Below, piece after piece: positions 27,395 to 35,583 of a DNA stretch of 64,000 nucleotides (its first letter is position 1; each line of letters begins with the position of its first letter). The translations under genes and the position numbers were made by a program. Origin of the DNA: Candidatus Hydrogenedentota bacterium (GTDB lineage Bacteria > Hydrogenedentota > Hydrogenedentia > Hydrogenedentales > SLHB01); the NCBI GenBank assembly GCA_013359265.1, contig JABWCD010000001.1, forward strand, positions 105,000-168,999, read 5' to 3'. The notes under the pieces were generated by a model. It did not search any database. It had not been told where the DNA came from and saw only the letters and a program-made list of their open reading frames with translations.

Positions 27395-27798
27395 ACTACC
27401 TTGTGGACGCAAACGTCTTAAGTGAGACCATGCGCCAATCGCCAGACCCGAGGGTTGTTGCGTGGCTTCGCAGCCACGAGCAGGCACTCGTTATCGATCC
27501 CATAATACTTGGGGAGATTCGACTCGGAGTTTTGTCCCTGCCGCACGGACGCAAACGTATTGCGCTCGAGTCCTGGTTTGAAACTGTTGTGCGTGCGGTC
27601 AAGTGCTTACCGTGGGATCGCACAATAGGCGAGCGGTGGGCGCGCCTTGTGGTAGAAATGAACCAAAAAGGAAAGCGGCTGCCGGCCCTGGACAGTATGA
27701 TTGCGGCGACAGCACTCACCCACAATCTTGTTGTCGTGACAAGAAACGTGGGCGATTTTCAGAGGGCCGGTGTAAGAGTTCTCAATCCATTCATGTGA
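27391..27798 (+). CDS. PIN-domain toxin (VapC-like ribonuclease)
   Basis: 135 residues from the ATG at 27391. PIN acidic residues: Asp in MNYLVDANVLSE (D6), Glu in LGEIRLGVL, Asp in LPALDSMIAATAL, and the final NVGDFQRAGVRVLNP, which carries the fourth acidic position. Such toxins are Mg-dependent RNases that cut tRNA or rRNA; the target is unknown here. It is read through from the antitoxin gene with a 4-bp overlap. Length and motif spacing are normal, so it looks intact. Confidence 0.92.
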   Translation: MNYLVDANVLSETMRQSPDPRVVAWLRSHEQALVIDPIILGEIRLGVLSLPHGRKRIALESWFETVVRAVKCLPWDRTIGERWARLVVEMNQKGKRLPALDSMIAATALTHNLVVVTRNVGDFQRAGVRVLNPFM

Positions 27799-27819
27799 AC
27801 CCGATGGAGGGCTGCATTT

Positions 27820-29043
27820 GTGCATACTCCGCTGAAACGACGCGAGTTTCTTAAGACCGTAAGCGTTACGGCAACCGGCGCATTGATCGGCGGCTACCGC
27901 GCCTCGGCCGCGGGACTGCCCGCGAATGAAACCATCCATATCGGTCTTATCGGCACGGGCGGCCGTTGCGGCCAGTTGATGGAGCGCCTGACGAACATGC
28001 CCGGCGTTAAAGTCATCGCCGTGTGCGACACGTGGGACGTCAACCTCGAGCGCGGCAAGACATTCGCGGAGCCCAACGCGCAGGCAACGCGTAATTATCA
28101 AGATCTGCTCGCCAATAAGGACGTGGACGCGGTCCTCGTCGTTACGCCCGACCATCTTCACGTGCCGATCACCATCGACGCGTGTGAGGCCGGAAAGGAC
28201 GTATACGTTGAGAAGCCGCTCACGCACGATATCGCCGAAGGCCAGTCGGTCACTGACGCTAAGAACAAAACCGGCCGCATTGTACAAGTCGGCATGCAAC
28301 AGCGCAGCATGCCCCACCTCGCCGAAGCCCGCGAGATCATCAAGTCCGGCCAATTGGGCACGATAAGAAAGGTCCACCTCACGTGGAACCGAAACTCCGG
28401 GCCAACCAAGAAGGTCATTCCAAGCATCCCCGAAAACACCGTCGACTGGAAAGCTTTTCTTGGCAACGCGAAGGACCAGCCCTTCGATCCGTACAAGATG
28501 CGCAACTGGCGCTTCTTCTGGGATTTTGGCGGCGGCGTATTCACGGACCTCATGGTCCACTTCATCGACGTCGCGCATTGGTTCCTCGATTTGGACCACC
28601 CCGACGTCGCCACCAGCATCGGAAACTGGTTCAACCGAAAGGACCAATGGGAAACGCCGGACACGGTCCAGACGCTCATGCAGTACAACGACCCCGAAGT
28701 GCAGGTCTACTACGAAGGCACGTTCTACAACGCGCGCAACGCGGCGATGATGGAATACATGGGTTCTGAAGCGACGCTCTACTGCGATCGTGGCCGTTAC
28801 GAAATCCACCCCGAATACGACCGGAAGATCGAGTATAAGGAAAAAGTTGTGGGGACAGGTGCGCGCGGACAGGACTTCTACGATCAACCCGACGGCGAGC
28901 TGCTACACCTCGGCAATTGGCTCGAGTGCATCCGTTCGCGCAAGGCGCCCAACGCACCCGTCGAGGCGGGCGTCAGTGCCGCGAACGCGGCCCACCTTGC
29001 GAACAAGGCGCTCCGGGAAAACGCCGTCGCGCGGTGGTCATAA
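27820..29043 (+). CDS. Gfo/Idh/MocA-family oxidoreductase with Tat signal
   Basis: 407 residues from the GTG at 27820, with GGAGG 9 bases upstream. The export signal is KRREFLKTVSVTATGALIGG. The NAD(P)-binding Rossmann motif is HIGLIGTGGRCGQLM; the family markers are VVTPDHLHVPITIDACEAGK and DVYVEKPLTHDIAEG (EKP motif). The C-terminal half has VHFIDVAHWFLDLDHPDVAT and NTVDWKAFLG. Such exported forms are abundant in Planctomycetes and are thought to act on sugars or inositols after folding with cofactor. Two further members are at 50279 and 51618. It starts 21 bp after the toxin gene. Confidence 0.93.
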   Translation: MHTPLKRREFLKTVSVTATGALIGGYRASAAGLPANETIHIGLIGTGGRCGQLMERLTNMPGVKVIAVCDTWDVNLERGKTFAEPNAQATRNYQDLLANKDVDAVLVVTPDHLHVPITIDACEAGKDVYVEKPLTHDIAEGQSVTDAKNKTGRIVQVGMQQRSMPHLAEAREIIKSGQLGTIRKVHLTWNRNSGPTKKVIPSIPENTVDWKAFLGNAKDQPFDPYKMRNWRFFWDFGGGVFTDLMVHFIDVAHWFLDLDHPDVATSIGNWFNRKDQWETPDTVQTLMQYNDPEVQVYYEGTFYNARNAAMMEYMGSEATLYCDRGRYEIHPEYDRKIEYKEKVVGTGARGQDFYDQPDGELLHLGNWLECIRSRKAPNAPVEAGVSAANAAHLANKALRENAVARWS

Positions 29044-29049
29044 CGTCGC

Positions 29050-29235
29050 CTAGTACCAGACGGTCACCACGATAACCGGTTCCTGCACGGCGGACTGGTG
29101 GCCGCGCTCATATCCGAAGGATTGCTTGATGTGCTTCGGCTCGACGTTGTGCTCCGCGAGCCACTCGTTGATGTGTTCCTCCATCTGCTGCAGCGACTCC
29201 ATCGAAACCTTTCCCACAAAGGTTTGCACGCGCAT
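29050..29235 (-). CDS. Small unrecognised protein, 61 residues
   Basis: Begins MRVQTFVGKVSMESLQQMEE and ends with VQEPVIVVTVWY. The start is supported by a strong ribosome site (GGAGGAGG) 7 bases upstream. It reads as an alpha/beta small protein: strand, amphipathic helix INEWLAEHNV, then strand. I do not recognise the family. It lies between the Gfo/Idh/MocA gene and a divergent GNAT gene. Confidence 0.7.
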   Translation of the reverse strand: MRVQTFVGKVSMESLQQMEEHINEWLAEHNVEPKHIKQSFGYERGHQSAVQEPVIVVTVWY

Positions 29236-29329
29236 CGGAATCCTCCTCCCCTCGACCCTACCCGCGCGCAGTATATCAAGTTGCGCGCGTCCATGTGCGT
29301 GCATGCGCGTCCGCGTGTAGAATCCGGCC

Positions 29330-29935
29330 ATGCAAATCGAAATTCGCGATTACGAATCCAAAGACGAAGCCGAGTGGATGCGCGTCCACGCGATCATCAT
29401 GACCCAGTCCCACGCGTGGAACTACTGCATCCAGGAGCGCCCGGCGTACGAGGGCTACTCGAGCACCCGGCTCGTCGCGCTGCACAACGGCTGCATTATC
29501 GGCCTAACCGACTGCCAGTACGAAAACGAACCCGGTGAAATCTGTTACCTGCGCGACAGCCGCGGCGGCTACGTCTGCGAGTTCGGCCGCCTCCCTGAAT
29601 TCCGCGGCTGCAACCTCGGCAAACGCCTCATCGACGCCACCATTGAAAGTGCCAGAGCGAAGGGAATCCGGCGCCTCGAATACTGGAGCCAGGACCGCAA
29701 CGCGCAGCGTTTCTACCAGAGGCTCGGCATGCCCGAGATAGGCCGGCACTACCGCTTTCGCATGAAACCAACGCAAGCCATGAAGGATTTACTCGGTGAG
29801 CGCCAAATCGGGATCGAGTACGTCTATGGCGTGTGCCTGCCCGAAGAGTGGCCGCTCGTGAAGGAGCGATACGAAGTCCTGCAAAAACACCCCCTCGAGC
29901 CGCACCTCTGCGTGGGGTACGAAGTGCGTTTTTGA
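29330..29935 (+). CDS. GNAT-family N-acetyltransferase
   Basis: 201 residues. The acetyl-CoA-binding motif A is in GRLPEFRGCNLGKRLIDATI (RGCNLGK loop, then a helix). A motif B-like segment follows: IRRLEYWSQDRNAQRFYQRL with GMPEIGRHYRFRMK. It acetylates an unknown amine; there is no signal peptide, so it is cytoplasmic. The last 60 residues form an extra C-terminal region beyond the usual 150-residue domain. It is alone on its strand, followed by a stem-loop at 29942-29958. Confidence 0.85.
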   Translation: MQIEIRDYESKDEAEWMRVHAIIMTQSHAWNYCIQERPAYEGYSSTRLVALHNGCIIGLTDCQYENEPGEICYLRDSRGGYVCEFGRLPEFRGCNLGKRLIDATIESARAKGIRRLEYWSQDRNAQRFYQRLGMPEIGRHYRFRMKPTQAMKDLLGERQIGIEYVYGVCLPEEWPLVKERYEVLQKHPLEPHLCVGYEVRF

Positions 29936-29941
29936 TCCCGA

Positions 29942-29958
29942 GAGTGGCCTTGCCACTC
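29942..29958 (+). terminator. Stem-loop after the GNAT gene, terminator-like
   Basis: Perfect 7-bp stem GAGTGGC and GCCACTC with loop CTT, 7 bp after the stop. There is no T-run, so this may be rho-dependent or a structured 3' end. Confidence 0.5.
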
Positions 29959-29978
29959 GGCAGCCTTTCATGTATCCT
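29950..29978 (+). promoter_or_regulatory. Candidate promoter for the L,D-transpeptidase gene
   Basis: TTGCCA at 29950-29955, 17-bp spacer, TATCCT at 29973-29978. The -35 overlaps the stem-loop at 29942-29958. Confidence 0.5.
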
Positions 29979-30019
29979 GAATGCGTAGCGGGTGACACCC
30001 CAACATATTGGGTAACGAC

Positions 30020-31270
30020 ATGCCTCCTCTAATTCGCCAGCAGAAGAAACAGCCCAGCATCTTTAAGATAGTCTTCGGCATTTTCGCCGTCGGCGCGCTG
30101 GCCTACGGCGGGTATTGGGGCGTGACCCGTATCTTCTCCGGCGGCGGCGTCGAGGCTGTCCAGACGACCGCCCCCACGACGCTCGATACGGCGCGCGCGC
30201 TCCTCGAAGAGGGTAAGTCAAACGAGGCGCGCGATGCCCTGCGCCCCCTTGCGGCAGGCTCGACGGACGCACAAATCGCCGTACCGGCGCTCATGATGCT
30301 CGCCGACCTCGATGCCCGCGCTGGCGACCGCGCGAGCGCTATCGAATCCCTCAAGCGCATCACGGCGGAATTTGCCGCGAGCCCGGAACGCCCCCGTGCT
30401 CTGGCGCAGTATGCCAGGCTCCTCGAAGATGACGGCAAGACCCAGGAAGCTCTCGCCGTCTATAACGACATCCGCGCCAATGCCCCCGCCGAATTCCGCG
30501 CACCCGCGCTCAGCGGCATCGCCCGGCAGGCCGAAAAGGACGGCAAAATATCCGAGGCGCGCGATCTCTACGCCGAGGCCGCCAAGTCGGCGACATGGGA
30601 CAGCCCGGCTTGGAACGAGGCCATCGACGCAATGGGCCGCGCCAACATCGCCCTGGTGTTCTCGCCCAACGAGACGCCGGAGAGCAAAGTGTACACGGTT
30701 GAGAAAGGCGACAACCTGACTTCCATTGGCATCAAGCTAAACACTACGCAGGGGTTGCTCACCCGCGCCAACGGAATCGAAGCCGACACGAAACTGAGCC
30801 TCGGCCAGCGCCTGAAGTGGACGCCAAAGGACTTTCGCATCGTTATCGAGCGCTCCAAATGCCGCATATTCCTGCTCGACTCGAATGGAATCTTCAAGCG
30901 ATATTCGTGCGGCCTCGGCAAACCCGGTCATGAGACGACCCTCGGTGTATTCAAGATCGGTAACAAGGAAAAGGACCCCGTCTGGCACAAGCCCGGCGAA
31001 GGCCCGATACCCCCGGGCGACCCGCGCAATCTGCTCGGCTCCCGGTGGATGCCGATGGTTCCCGTACAGGAGGGGCTCCCAAAAGACCTCGGCATTCACG
31101 GCGCGCCAGACCCCACGACCGTCGGCTCGTTCTCCTCGAACGGCTGCGCGCGCATGAAGATGGAGGAAGTCGAGGAACTCTACGACCTTGTCGTCCGCTC
31201 GACCCCGGTTCAAGTGGTCGAAGTCGTCGACCCCGCAACGCTCGACACACTTGCGCTCGCACAAGCCTAA
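30020..31270 (+). CDS. L,D-transpeptidase (YkuD) with TPR-like and LysM domains
   Basis: 416 residues. Short basic N-terminus, one membrane segment (IVFGIFAVGALAYGGYWGV), then helical TPR-like repeats (about 55-210), a LysM domain (SKVYTVEKGDNLTSIGIKLN, about 225-270) and a YkuD catalytic domain. The YkuD motif has HGAPDPTTVGSFSSNGCARM, the catalytic Cys being residue 376 of SNGCARM. It would cross-link peptidoglycan or attach proteins to it, anchored in the inner membrane facing the periplasm. Start chosen at 30020 (ATG); an upstream TTG is unlikely. A short CCGC/GCGG stem with TTTT follows the stop. Confidence 0.92.
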   Translation: MPPLIRQQKKQPSIFKIVFGIFAVGALAYGGYWGVTRIFSGGGVEAVQTTAPTTLDTARALLEEGKSNEARDALRPLAAGSTDAQIAVPALMMLADLDARAGDRASAIESLKRITAEFAASPERPRALAQYARLLEDDGKTQEALAVYNDIRANAPAEFRAPALSGIARQAEKDGKISEARDLYAEAAKSATWDSPAWNEAIDAMGRANIALVFSPNETPESKVYTVEKGDNLTSIGIKLNTTQGLLTRANGIEADTKLSLGQRLKWTPKDFRIVIERSKCRIFLLDSNGIFKRYSCGLGKPGHETTLGVFKIGNKEKDPVWHKPGEGPIPPGDPRNLLGSRWMPMVPVQEGLPKDLGIHGAPDPTTVGSFSSNGCARMKMEEVEELYDLVVRSTPVQVVEVVDPATLDTLALAQA

Positions 31271-31272
31271 TG

Positions 31273-31291
31273 CCGCGTCTTTGCGGTTTTC
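31273..31291 (+). terminator. Weak terminator after the L,D-transpeptidase gene
   Basis: CCGC-GTCTTT-GCGG followed by TTTTC: a short stem with a T-run. Confidence 0.4.
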
Positions 31292-31351
31292 TCATCCCGT
31301 GCCGCGCGGTGTATACTTCCGCCTTTCCCTTCACGTTCTAGGAGACACTCC

Positions 31352-31918
31352 GTGAAGCATCTCGCATTCGCCGTCGCCATTGCTATGTGTCTGACCGGTT
31401 GCCACACGTTCATGCGCGTCGCGCCGGACTACGCCGACTTGCCGGTTGACGACGTCAAGGCCGTCGCCGCCGAAATCGAACAGGCCATTCACAACAAGGA
31501 GCGACAGCCCGACATCAAGAATCGCGGCGCTGTCGTTGTCGAAACGGACGCGATCAAGCAAGCCATCCGCACGCGTGCCGCGCGCGCACACCTAATCGAG
31601 GCCTTCCTCGAAACCGGCCACCTCATGGAGGCCAATAACGGTCTCGTGTCCATCTTGCGCACCCGCGAGTACAAGCACTTCGGGTCCAGCCGCGACCGCG
31701 ACCGCAATGCCCAGCTCGTGCTCGGCGAAAACGCCGACCGGTGGGCGCTCTACGAAGGAATCCTCAAGGCAAGCAACTTCTCGCCCAAGTCGCTTCCCGC
31801 GGTCCAGCGCATTTTCTTCGAGGCCCATCTCGCCGTCCTGCCCGACGGCTCCAAATTTGAAGATGAAAGTGGAAACGTGGCATACAAAGGGGGCTCCCCT
31901 GCCGCAAAAACCAACTAG
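31352..31918 (+). CDS. DUF1318/YdbL-like lipoprotein
   Basis: 188 residues from a GTG at 31352, preceded by AGGAG. Lipoprotein signal with lipobox LTGC. The C-terminal half shows a YdbL-type pattern: RTRAARAHLIEAFLETGHLM, EANNGLVSIL and ENADRWALYEGILKASNFSP, closing with GSKFEDESGNVAYKGG. Family members are periplasmic or membrane-anchored and of unknown role, often near lipid-transport genes; no such genes are here. TATACT at 31312-31317 is a possible -10 box with a weak -35. Confidence 0.7.
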   Translation: MKHLAFAVAIAMCLTGCHTFMRVAPDYADLPVDDVKAVAAEIEQAIHNKERQPDIKNRGAVVVETDAIKQAIRTRAARAHLIEAFLETGHLMEANNGLVSILRTREYKHFGSSRDRDRNAQLVLGENADRWALYEGILKASNFSPKSLPAVQRIFFEAHLAVLPDGSKFEDESGNVAYKGGSPAAKTN

Positions 31919-31943
31919 CGCTGTGGCGGGAGCGCGCGCCATA

Positions 31944-31971
31944 GTTCCCATGACCCCCATTGCTCCCATAG
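31944..31971. repeat. Short 9-bp-period array (CCCAT type)
   Basis: TCCCAT, CCCCAT and TCCCAT occur exactly 9 bases apart at 31946, 31955 and 31964. It is similar in period to the GTCC arrays but with a different core. Confidence 0.5.
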
Positions 31972-32029
31972 ACACAGCCCAGCCAACGCGATGGCGCCGC
32001 CGATGATCACGGGAACTGCTACCGCCACG

Positions 32030-32956
32030 ATGCCCAATCTGGCCATCGATCTCGGCGGACTAAAGATGAAGAACCCCGTCACCGTTGCGTCGGGCACTTT
32101 CGGCTATGGCGGCGAGTACAGTCAATATTTTGACATCGGCCGCCTCGGCGCGGTCACAACCAAGAGCCTTTCGCTCAAGCCCCGCGCCGGAAACAAACCG
32201 CCACGGCTCGTCGAAACACCTGCGGGCATGCTCAACGCTATCGGCCTGCAGAACGTCGGCATTGAAACCTACTTCAACGACAAACTCCCGTTCCTTCGCG
32301 CCAAAGGCGCTACGATCATCGCCAATATCTACGGCCATTTCCCCGATGAATACGTCGAACTTGCGCGCCGTCTGGACGAAGCCGGCGCGGCAGACGCCAT
32401 CGAGGCGAACCTGTCGTGCCCAAACGTACACGACGCCCGCAAAGCCAAGGGCGCAGTGCTCGTCTCACAGGACCCGCGCTGTGTCGAGGACTACACGCGC
32501 GCGATCCGCGCCGCAACGCGATTGCCCCTCATCATCAAGCTCACGCCAAACGTCATGGACATTACGGAACCCGCCCTCGCTGCGGAGGCCGCTGGCGCAG
32601 ATGCGTTGTGCCTCATCAATACACTGCTTGGCATGGCCATCGACGCGGAGACGCGCCGCCCGCGCCTCTCCAATATCGTCGGCGGCCTCAGCGGCCCCGC
32701 GATTCGCCCAGTCGCCGTAAAGATGGTTTGGGACGCACACCGCGTTGTCAAGATTCCCATCATCGGCACCGGCGGCATCTGCCACCCGGACGACGCCATC
32801 GAATTCTTGCTTGCCGGCGCCACTGCGGTTTCCATCGGCTCAATGACGTTCCGCCAACCCGACGCCGCCATGCGCGTGCTCGAAGGTATCGAGGATTATC
32901 TCGTGCGGCATTCGATCACTGACGTTAACGATCTCATTGGCGCGATGAGAGTGTAG
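32030..32956 (+). CDS. pyrD: Dihydroorotate dehydrogenase, class 1
   Basis: 308 residues from the ATG at 32030 (MPNLAIDLGGLKMKNP, the usual class 1B start). FMN-binding and catalytic parts: VASGTFGYGGEYSQYFDIGR, PRLVETPAGMLNAIGLQNVG, EANLSCPNVHDARKAKGAVL with the catalytic Cys of SCPN, PLIIKLTPNVMDITEPALAA and IPIIGTGGICHPDDAIEFLL. Class 1B enzymes pass electrons to NAD through a PyrK subunit; no pyrK gene is in the window. It catalyses the fourth step of UMP synthesis in the cytoplasm. It is the first of the pyrD-pyrF-pyrE run, 203 bp before pyrF. Confidence 0.95.
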   Translation: MPNLAIDLGGLKMKNPVTVASGTFGYGGEYSQYFDIGRLGAVTTKSLSLKPRAGNKPPRLVETPAGMLNAIGLQNVGIETYFNDKLPFLRAKGATIIANIYGHFPDEYVELARRLDEAGAADAIEANLSCPNVHDARKAKGAVLVSQDPRCVEDYTRAIRAATRLPLIIKLTPNVMDITEPALAAEAAGADALCLINTLLGMAIDAETRRPRLSNIVGGLSGPAIRPVAVKMVWDAHRVVKIPIIGTGGICHPDDAIEFLLAGATAVSIGSMTFRQPDAAMRVLEGIEDYLVRHSITDVNDLIGAMRV

Positions 32957-33043
32957 CGAAATGCCATTTGGATTCGTACGCACCATCTCGGTTTCGAATA
33001 CAACTTCGGCCACAAAGCTCGCTGTGGCCAAGACAACCACGAA

Positions 33044-33151
33044 GTCAACTTCTTCTACCTTGTCCATTGGGTCCATCGCGTCCATTATGTCCATCGCCAC
33101 GATAAAGTCATTCTCACTCCTTGGGTCCCTTCCGTCATTTAGGTCCTTCGG
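33044..33151. repeat. 9-bp-period GTCC array upstream of pyrF
   Basis: GTCC or GTCA starts at 33044, 33062, 33071, 33080, 33089, 33107, 33125, 33134 and 33143, all on one 9-base grid. On the minus strand every third codon is Asp. The array ends 8 bases before the pyrF ATG and occupies the place of its ribosome site. Confidence 0.8.
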
Positions 33152-33159
33152 CTTGTGCC

Positions 33160-33846
33160 ATGCCCACTGAACTCATCATCGCCCTCGACGTAGACTCCCT
33201 CGACGCCGCCAAGCGCGCCGTCGACACCTGCGTCGGTTGCACCTGGTTCAAGGCCGGCCTCCAACTCTTTTCCCGCACCGGCCCCGCGATCGTCGATCAA
33301 CTCCGCGGCGCTGGCAAACACGTCTTCCTCGATCTCAAACTCCACGACATCCCGAACACGGTAAAGCACGCCGCGCGCGCCGCCGCCGATCTCGGTGTTG
33401 ACCTGATGACCGTTCACGCAAGCGGCGGGCGCAAAATGATCGCGGCAGCGCGCGAAGCCGTCGACGGTACGGAAACCCGCATCCTCGCGGTCACCGTACT
33501 TACCAGCATCAGCAGCGACGTCTTGCGCGACGAAGTCGGCATCAAGGCCGGCGCGGAAACGACAGTCTCCCGACTTGCGAAGCTCGCCTACGAAAGCGGC
33601 GCGCATGGCATCGTCTCTTCTCCCCACGAAATTGCGGTCGTACGCGAATCCGTTGGTCGCAGCACGCTAATCGTCACGCCCGGAATTCGGCCCGCATGGG
33701 CAGTCGCAGACGATCAGGCTCGATTCCTCACACCGCGCGACGCCGCCCGCGCAGGCGCGGACTTCATCGTGGTGGGCCGCCCCATACTGAAACACGACAG
33801 CCCCGCCGAAGCGGTGGCGCTTGTACTAAAGGAATTGACCGCATGA
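33160..33846 (+). CDS. pyrF: Orotidine-5'-phosphate decarboxylase
   Basis: 228 residues. Active-site motif in FLDLKLHDIPNTVKHAARAA (Asp-Lys-Asp of the DxKxxDI motif). The phosphate-binding end has IVTPGIRPAWAVADDQARFL and GADFIVVGRPILKHDSPAEA. It converts OMP to UMP, the last step of pyrimidine synthesis. ATG at 33160 starts MPTELIIALDVDSLDAAKRA, the normal N-terminus. No Shine-Dalgarno-like run is visible, because the 9-bp array abuts the gene. It overlaps pyrE by 4 bp. Confidence 0.96.
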   Translation: MPTELIIALDVDSLDAAKRAVDTCVGCTWFKAGLQLFSRTGPAIVDQLRGAGKHVFLDLKLHDIPNTVKHAARAAADLGVDLMTVHASGGRKMIAAAREAVDGTETRILAVTVLTSISSDVLRDEVGIKAGAETTVSRLAKLAYESGAHGIVSSPHEIAVVRESVGRSTLIVTPGIRPAWAVADDQARFLTPRDAARAGADFIVVGRPILKHDSPAEAVALVLKELTA

Positions 33847-34418
33847 CCTCCGGACAAGTCCTCGATATCTTCCGCGCGACGGGCGCGCTGCTCGAAGGCC
33901 ACTTCCTCTACACCAGCGGCCGACACGGCGCGCACTTCGTTCAGGCATCCCGCGTGCTCCAGTTTCCGAACTACACCGAACGCCTCTGCAAGGCCATCGC
34001 GGAAAAGTGGGCCGGTGACACGATAGAACTCGTCGTCGGGCCTGCGACCGGCGGCATCATCCTGTCATACGAAACCGCGCGCCATCTCGAATGCCGATCC
34101 GTGTTCACCGAAAGGGATGGCGCAGGCGGCATGTCCCTCAAGCGCGGGTTCCGCCTCGATCCCGGCACCAACATCCTCGTTGTCGAAGACATCGTCACCA
34201 CCGGCGGATCGGTGAAGAAGACCATCGACCACCTTCGTTCGCGCGGCGCGCGCATCGCCGGCGTCTCTGTCCTCGTCGACCGCAGCGGCGGCGAGGCCAA
34301 TTTCGATTGTCCATACAAACCGCTCGCATACCTCGCGCTCAAGAGCTACGACCCGAAGGAATGCCCCGGTTGCCAGGACAAGATTCCGCTCAGTGACCCA
34401 GACGATCTGGTAATCTAA
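33843..34418 (+). CDS. pyrE: Orotate phosphoribosyltransferase
   Basis: 191 residues. Opens MTSGQVLDIFRATGALLEGH FLYTSGRH-like, with the PRPP-binding motif VVEDIVTTGGSVKKTID and the catalytic-loop region FTERDGAGGMSLKRGFRL. It adds ribose-5-phosphate to orotate using PRPP, giving OMP. A C-terminal CPGCQD motif is an extra feature seen in some bacterial PyrE proteins. The ATGA overlap with pyrF and the TAATG overlap with the following gene indicate one transcript. Confidence 0.95.
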   Translation: MTSGQVLDIFRATGALLEGHFLYTSGRHGAHFVQASRVLQFPNYTERLCKAIAEKWAGDTIELVVGPATGGIILSYETARHLECRSVFTERDGAGGMSLKRGFRLDPGTNILVVEDIVTTGGSVKKTIDHLRSRGARIAGVSVLVDRSGGEANFDCPYKPLAYLALKSYDPKECPGCQDKIPLSDPDDLVI

Positions 34419-35452
34419 TGATAACAATGCGCCGCACCGCCGCATTTTTCTTCATGGCGCTGGGCCCGTTAGCGCGCGCCGGCGAGCCGCCCCAGTCACT
34501 GCCATTCGCCGCCGCCGATCACGGCGCCATCGCGAGACAACTCAACGCCCCCGGCATCACCGTACTCAAGCCCGACAAAGACGAAGCCGAATGGTGGGCG
34601 GGTGCGCCCTCGGTGGTTCGCGACAAGGACGGAACTTTCTGGATGGCCTGCCGCATGCGCACCGGCGAAGGCGAACGTGGCCTTCGCGGATACGAGGTTC
34701 GCATCGTGCGCAGCGACGATGGCGAGCGCTTTGAGAAAGTCCTGAGCATCAAGCGCGAGGAAGTCCCCATCCCCGGTTTTGAACGCCCTGCGCTCCTCAT
34801 TGATCCGAACACCGGCAAGTTCAAACTCTACGCGTGCGGCCCGTGGAAGAATGGCCCGTGGTCGATCGTCAAATTCGACGACGCCGCCAGCCCCTCCGAA
34901 TTCGTCGCTTCCACTGCGAGGCCCGTTATCGTTCCGCGCGAAAGCACCTACGAACGCGATCAGCAGCCCGTCGAATACAAAGACCCCGTCATCATTCACG
35001 CCTACGGCAAGTATCACTGCTACGTCATCGGCTATATCCGCCGCAATGAACGCATCTTCCATTTCGCGAGCGATGACGGCGAGCAGTGGGCCCCCGTCGG
35101 CAATCCCTACGAACCGATCATGGACCTCGCCGGCTGGCACGACTTCTTCGTCCGCCCCGCCTCCGTCGTACCCACCGGCGCGGGCTATCTCTTCGTTTAC
35201 GAAGGATCGAAAACGTCCTGGTATGATCCCGTCTACAACGTCGCGACCGGCATCGCCTATACCTTTGACCTGCACAGAATCATCGACCTGACGCCCGGCG
35301 CTCCGATCGCGGTCAGTGCCACGCCCAGCGAACACTTCGCCACCTTCCGATACTCCAGTTGGCTCCGCGTCGGCGACGGTCTCTGGGTCTACGCCGAAGT
35401 CACAGCGCCAAACGACACGAAGGAAATTCGGCTGTACAAACCGGCTTCGTAG
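34418..35452 (+). CDS. Secreted five-bladed beta-propeller protein, glycosidase-like
   Basis: 344 residues with a signal peptide (RRTAAFFFMALGPLARA). The body has repeated blade starts with acidic residues: WAGAPSVVRDKDGTFWMACR, FERPALLIDPNTGKFKLYAC, EYKDPVIIHAYGKYHCYVIG, DFFVRPASVVPTGAGYLFVY and FATFRYSSWLRVGDGLWVYA. This is the pattern of GH43/GH32/GH130-type propellers that act on glycans. I cannot assign the catalytic triad, so it may be an enzyme or a binding protein. It overlaps the pyrE stop by 1 bp (TAATG), which ties it to the pyrimidine operon, probably by chance. An alternative start is the ATG at 34427. Confidence 0.75.
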   Translation: MITMRRTAAFFFMALGPLARAGEPPQSLPFAAADHGAIARQLNAPGITVLKPDKDEAEWWAGAPSVVRDKDGTFWMACRMRTGEGERGLRGYEVRIVRSDDGERFEKVLSIKREEVPIPGFERPALLIDPNTGKFKLYACGPWKNGPWSIVKFDDAASPSEFVASTARPVIVPRESTYERDQQPVEYKDPVIIHAYGKYHCYVIGYIRRNERIFHFASDDGEQWAPVGNPYEPIMDLAGWHDFFVRPASVVPTGAGYLFVYEGSKTSWYDPVYNVATGIAYTFDLHRIIDLTPGAPIAVSATPSEHFATFRYSSWLRVGDGLWVYAEVTAPNDTKEIRLYKPAS

Positions 35453-35583
35453 GGCCGCCCCCACCACACAAGACTCGCGCGCGGCTCCGCCTTCACGCCG
35501 TTCTGCGGGTTGAGTCCATACTCCTCATTCTCTGGTATGATCGCCCCGCCAACCACGCACCATATGTAACTTCAAGGATCGTA

